A DNA stretch of 6,019 nt. Origin: Ch67 sp964491665. Lineage in GTDB: Bacteria; Pseudomonadota; Gammaproteobacteria; Pseudomonadales; Ketobacteraceae. Position numbers and translations under genes: made by a program. This document shows positions 5,243 through 6,019 of this stretch, one piece after another. The stretch spans positions 1 to 6,019 of the forward strand of contig CAZBII010000226.1 in assembly GCA_964491665.1 (NCBI GenBank). Reading direction: 5' to 3'. The notes beneath the pieces are model-generated. The model did not search any database. It saw nothing but the letters and a program-made list of their open reading frames with translations, and was not told where the DNA came from. Within the stretch, counting starts at the first letter, position 1. Each line of letters begins with the position of its first letter.

Positions 5243-6019
5243 TCAGGACGCTTTGGCGCGCCGCTGCTCGTACCAGTCCAGCACGCGATCAATTTCCTGC
5301 AGCAGCTGGCGGGTTTGCTCCGGCACCTGCGGATAGCGCCGCAGTTTCAGTGATTCCTCCAGTGCATGCGAGCACTGCTGCAGTTTCGGCACGCCGGTGT
5401 AGCGGGTGGCGCCGTGCAGCTTGTGCACCACTTCCAGCAGGGCACCATAATCTTCTTCGGCCAGCAGTGCACTGATTTGCGGTTTGTCTTTCTGCAGTGA
5501 GGCAAACAGCATGTCCAGCATTTCCTCCGCCAGATCCAGTTTGCCATTGGCCAGGCGCAGCCCCAGTTGCATGTCTACCGCCGCAGTCTGCAATACCGGC
5601 GGAATCGTCATGTCGTCACGGTCGGTTTTCTTCTGCAGCAGGTTGACGCCGGTCCACTTGTGGATGATGTGGATCAGCTGCGATTCGTTGATGGGCTTGG
5701 TGACGTAATCGTCCATGCCGGAATTGAGCAGGTGATGTTTTTCGCTGGCCAGGGCGTGGGCGGTGACGGCAATGATCGGCGTGCGCCGTTCGCCTTTTTC
5801 CATGATGCGGATGCGACGGGCGGTTTCGATGCCGTCCATCACCGGCATCTGGATGTCCATCAGCACCAGATCGAATTCCTGCTCCTCGACATGCTGCAGC
5901 GCCTTGAGGCCGCTGTCGCAGGCGGTCACCTGCACGGACAGATCCTGCAGCAGGGTGGTCAGCAGTTTCAGGTTGGCAGCATTGTCATCCACGGCAATCA
6001 CGCGCAGTGGACGCTGGCC
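5243..6019 (-). CDS. gacS: Hybrid sensor histidine kinase, GacS/BarA type, C-terminal receiver and Hpt domains (partial)
   Basis: The C-terminal 258 residues of a tripartite hybrid kinase; the sensor, HAMP and kinase domains lie beyond the right edge. The fragment opens inside a receiver domain (LRVIAVDDN). Its acidic pair is Asp11-Asp12, the phosphoacceptor is Asp55 in VLMDIQMPVMDG (codon 5857-5855), Thr86 is in AVTAHA and Lys108 in VTKPIN. After a linker of about 30-40 residues comes an Hpt domain with the phosphohistidine motif HKLHGATRYTGVP (His199, codon 5425-5423). The protein ends at a TGA at 5245-5243. This receiver-Hpt order and the HKLHGA motif match GacS/BarA, which phosphorylate the response regulator GacA/UvrY and so control the Csr/Rsm small RNAs of the carbon-storage regulon. 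Other hybrid kinases share the layout, so the ortholog name is likely rather than proven. The codon at 6001-5999 is an internal GTG, not a start. The gene is convergent with acpS. Confidence 0.88.
   Translation of the reverse strand, partial: GQRPLRVIAVDDNAANLKLLTTLLQDLSVQVTACDSGLKALQHVEEQEFDLVLMDIQMPVMDGIETARRIRIMEKGERRTPIIAVTAHALASEKHHLLNSGMDDYVTKPINESQLIHIIHKWTGVNLLQKKTDRDDMTIPPVLQTAAVDMQLGLRLANGKLDLAEEMLDMLFASLQKDKPQISALLAEEDYGALLEVVHKLHGATRYTGVPKLQQCSHALEESLKLRRYPQVPEQTRQLLQEIDRVLDWYEQRRAKAS

Noticed and set aside
5484..5708. Plus-strand open frame of 74 codons opposite the hybrid kinase
   Set aside because: It is Ser-rich and antisense to the linker and Hpt region of a clearly coding minus-strand gene, with no supporting motif.

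Overview
The window is a compact block of core genes from a gammaproteobacterium with moderately high GC. The sequence fits a member of the Pseudomonadales/Oceanospirillales side, for example an Alcanivorax-like bacterium, but this assignment is inference. The supports are the gene order lepA-lepB-DUF4845-rnc-era-recO-pdxJ-acpS, which is well known in gammaproteobacteria, and a GacS/BarA-type hybrid kinase lying convergent to acpS. A separate AcpS argues against Pseudomonas in the strict sense, since P. aeruginosa relies on the Sfp-like enzyme PcpS.

Layout. Positions 1-473 hold the C-terminal end of lepA (elongation factor 4). They are followed on the same strand by lepB (477-1226, signal peptidase I), a small single-pass membrane protein of the DUF4845 type (1244-1621), rnc (1618-2304, RNase III), era (2301-3215, GTPase), recO (3202-3927, recombination mediator), a 108-nt gap, pdxJ (4036-4776, pyridoxine 5'-phosphate synthase) and acpS (4773-5189, holo-ACP synthase). 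The other strand carries the C-terminal 258 residues of a hybrid sensor kinase (5243-6019) with a receiver and an Hpt domain, running off the right edge. Its 3' end meets acpS across a 53-nt junction holding an A8/T8 tract and small inverted repeats.

The plus-strand genes look like one or two operons. ATGA stop/start overlaps occur at DUF4845/rnc, rnc/era and pdxJ/acpS, and era/recO overlap by 14 nt, so translational coupling is likely. The gap before pdxJ is the only place in the run with room for a new promoter. The genes cover translation (lepA), protein export (lepB), rRNA processing and 30S assembly (rnc, era), DNA repair (recO), vitamin B6 synthesis (pdxJ) and activation of acyl carrier protein (acpS).

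All recognised proteins keep their key residues and near-normal lengths, and no frameshift, insertion sequence, RNA gene, CRISPR array or foreign island was seen. I found no new biological system here. The least understood item is the DUF4845 protein, whose N-terminus resembles that of a type IV (pseudo)pilin.
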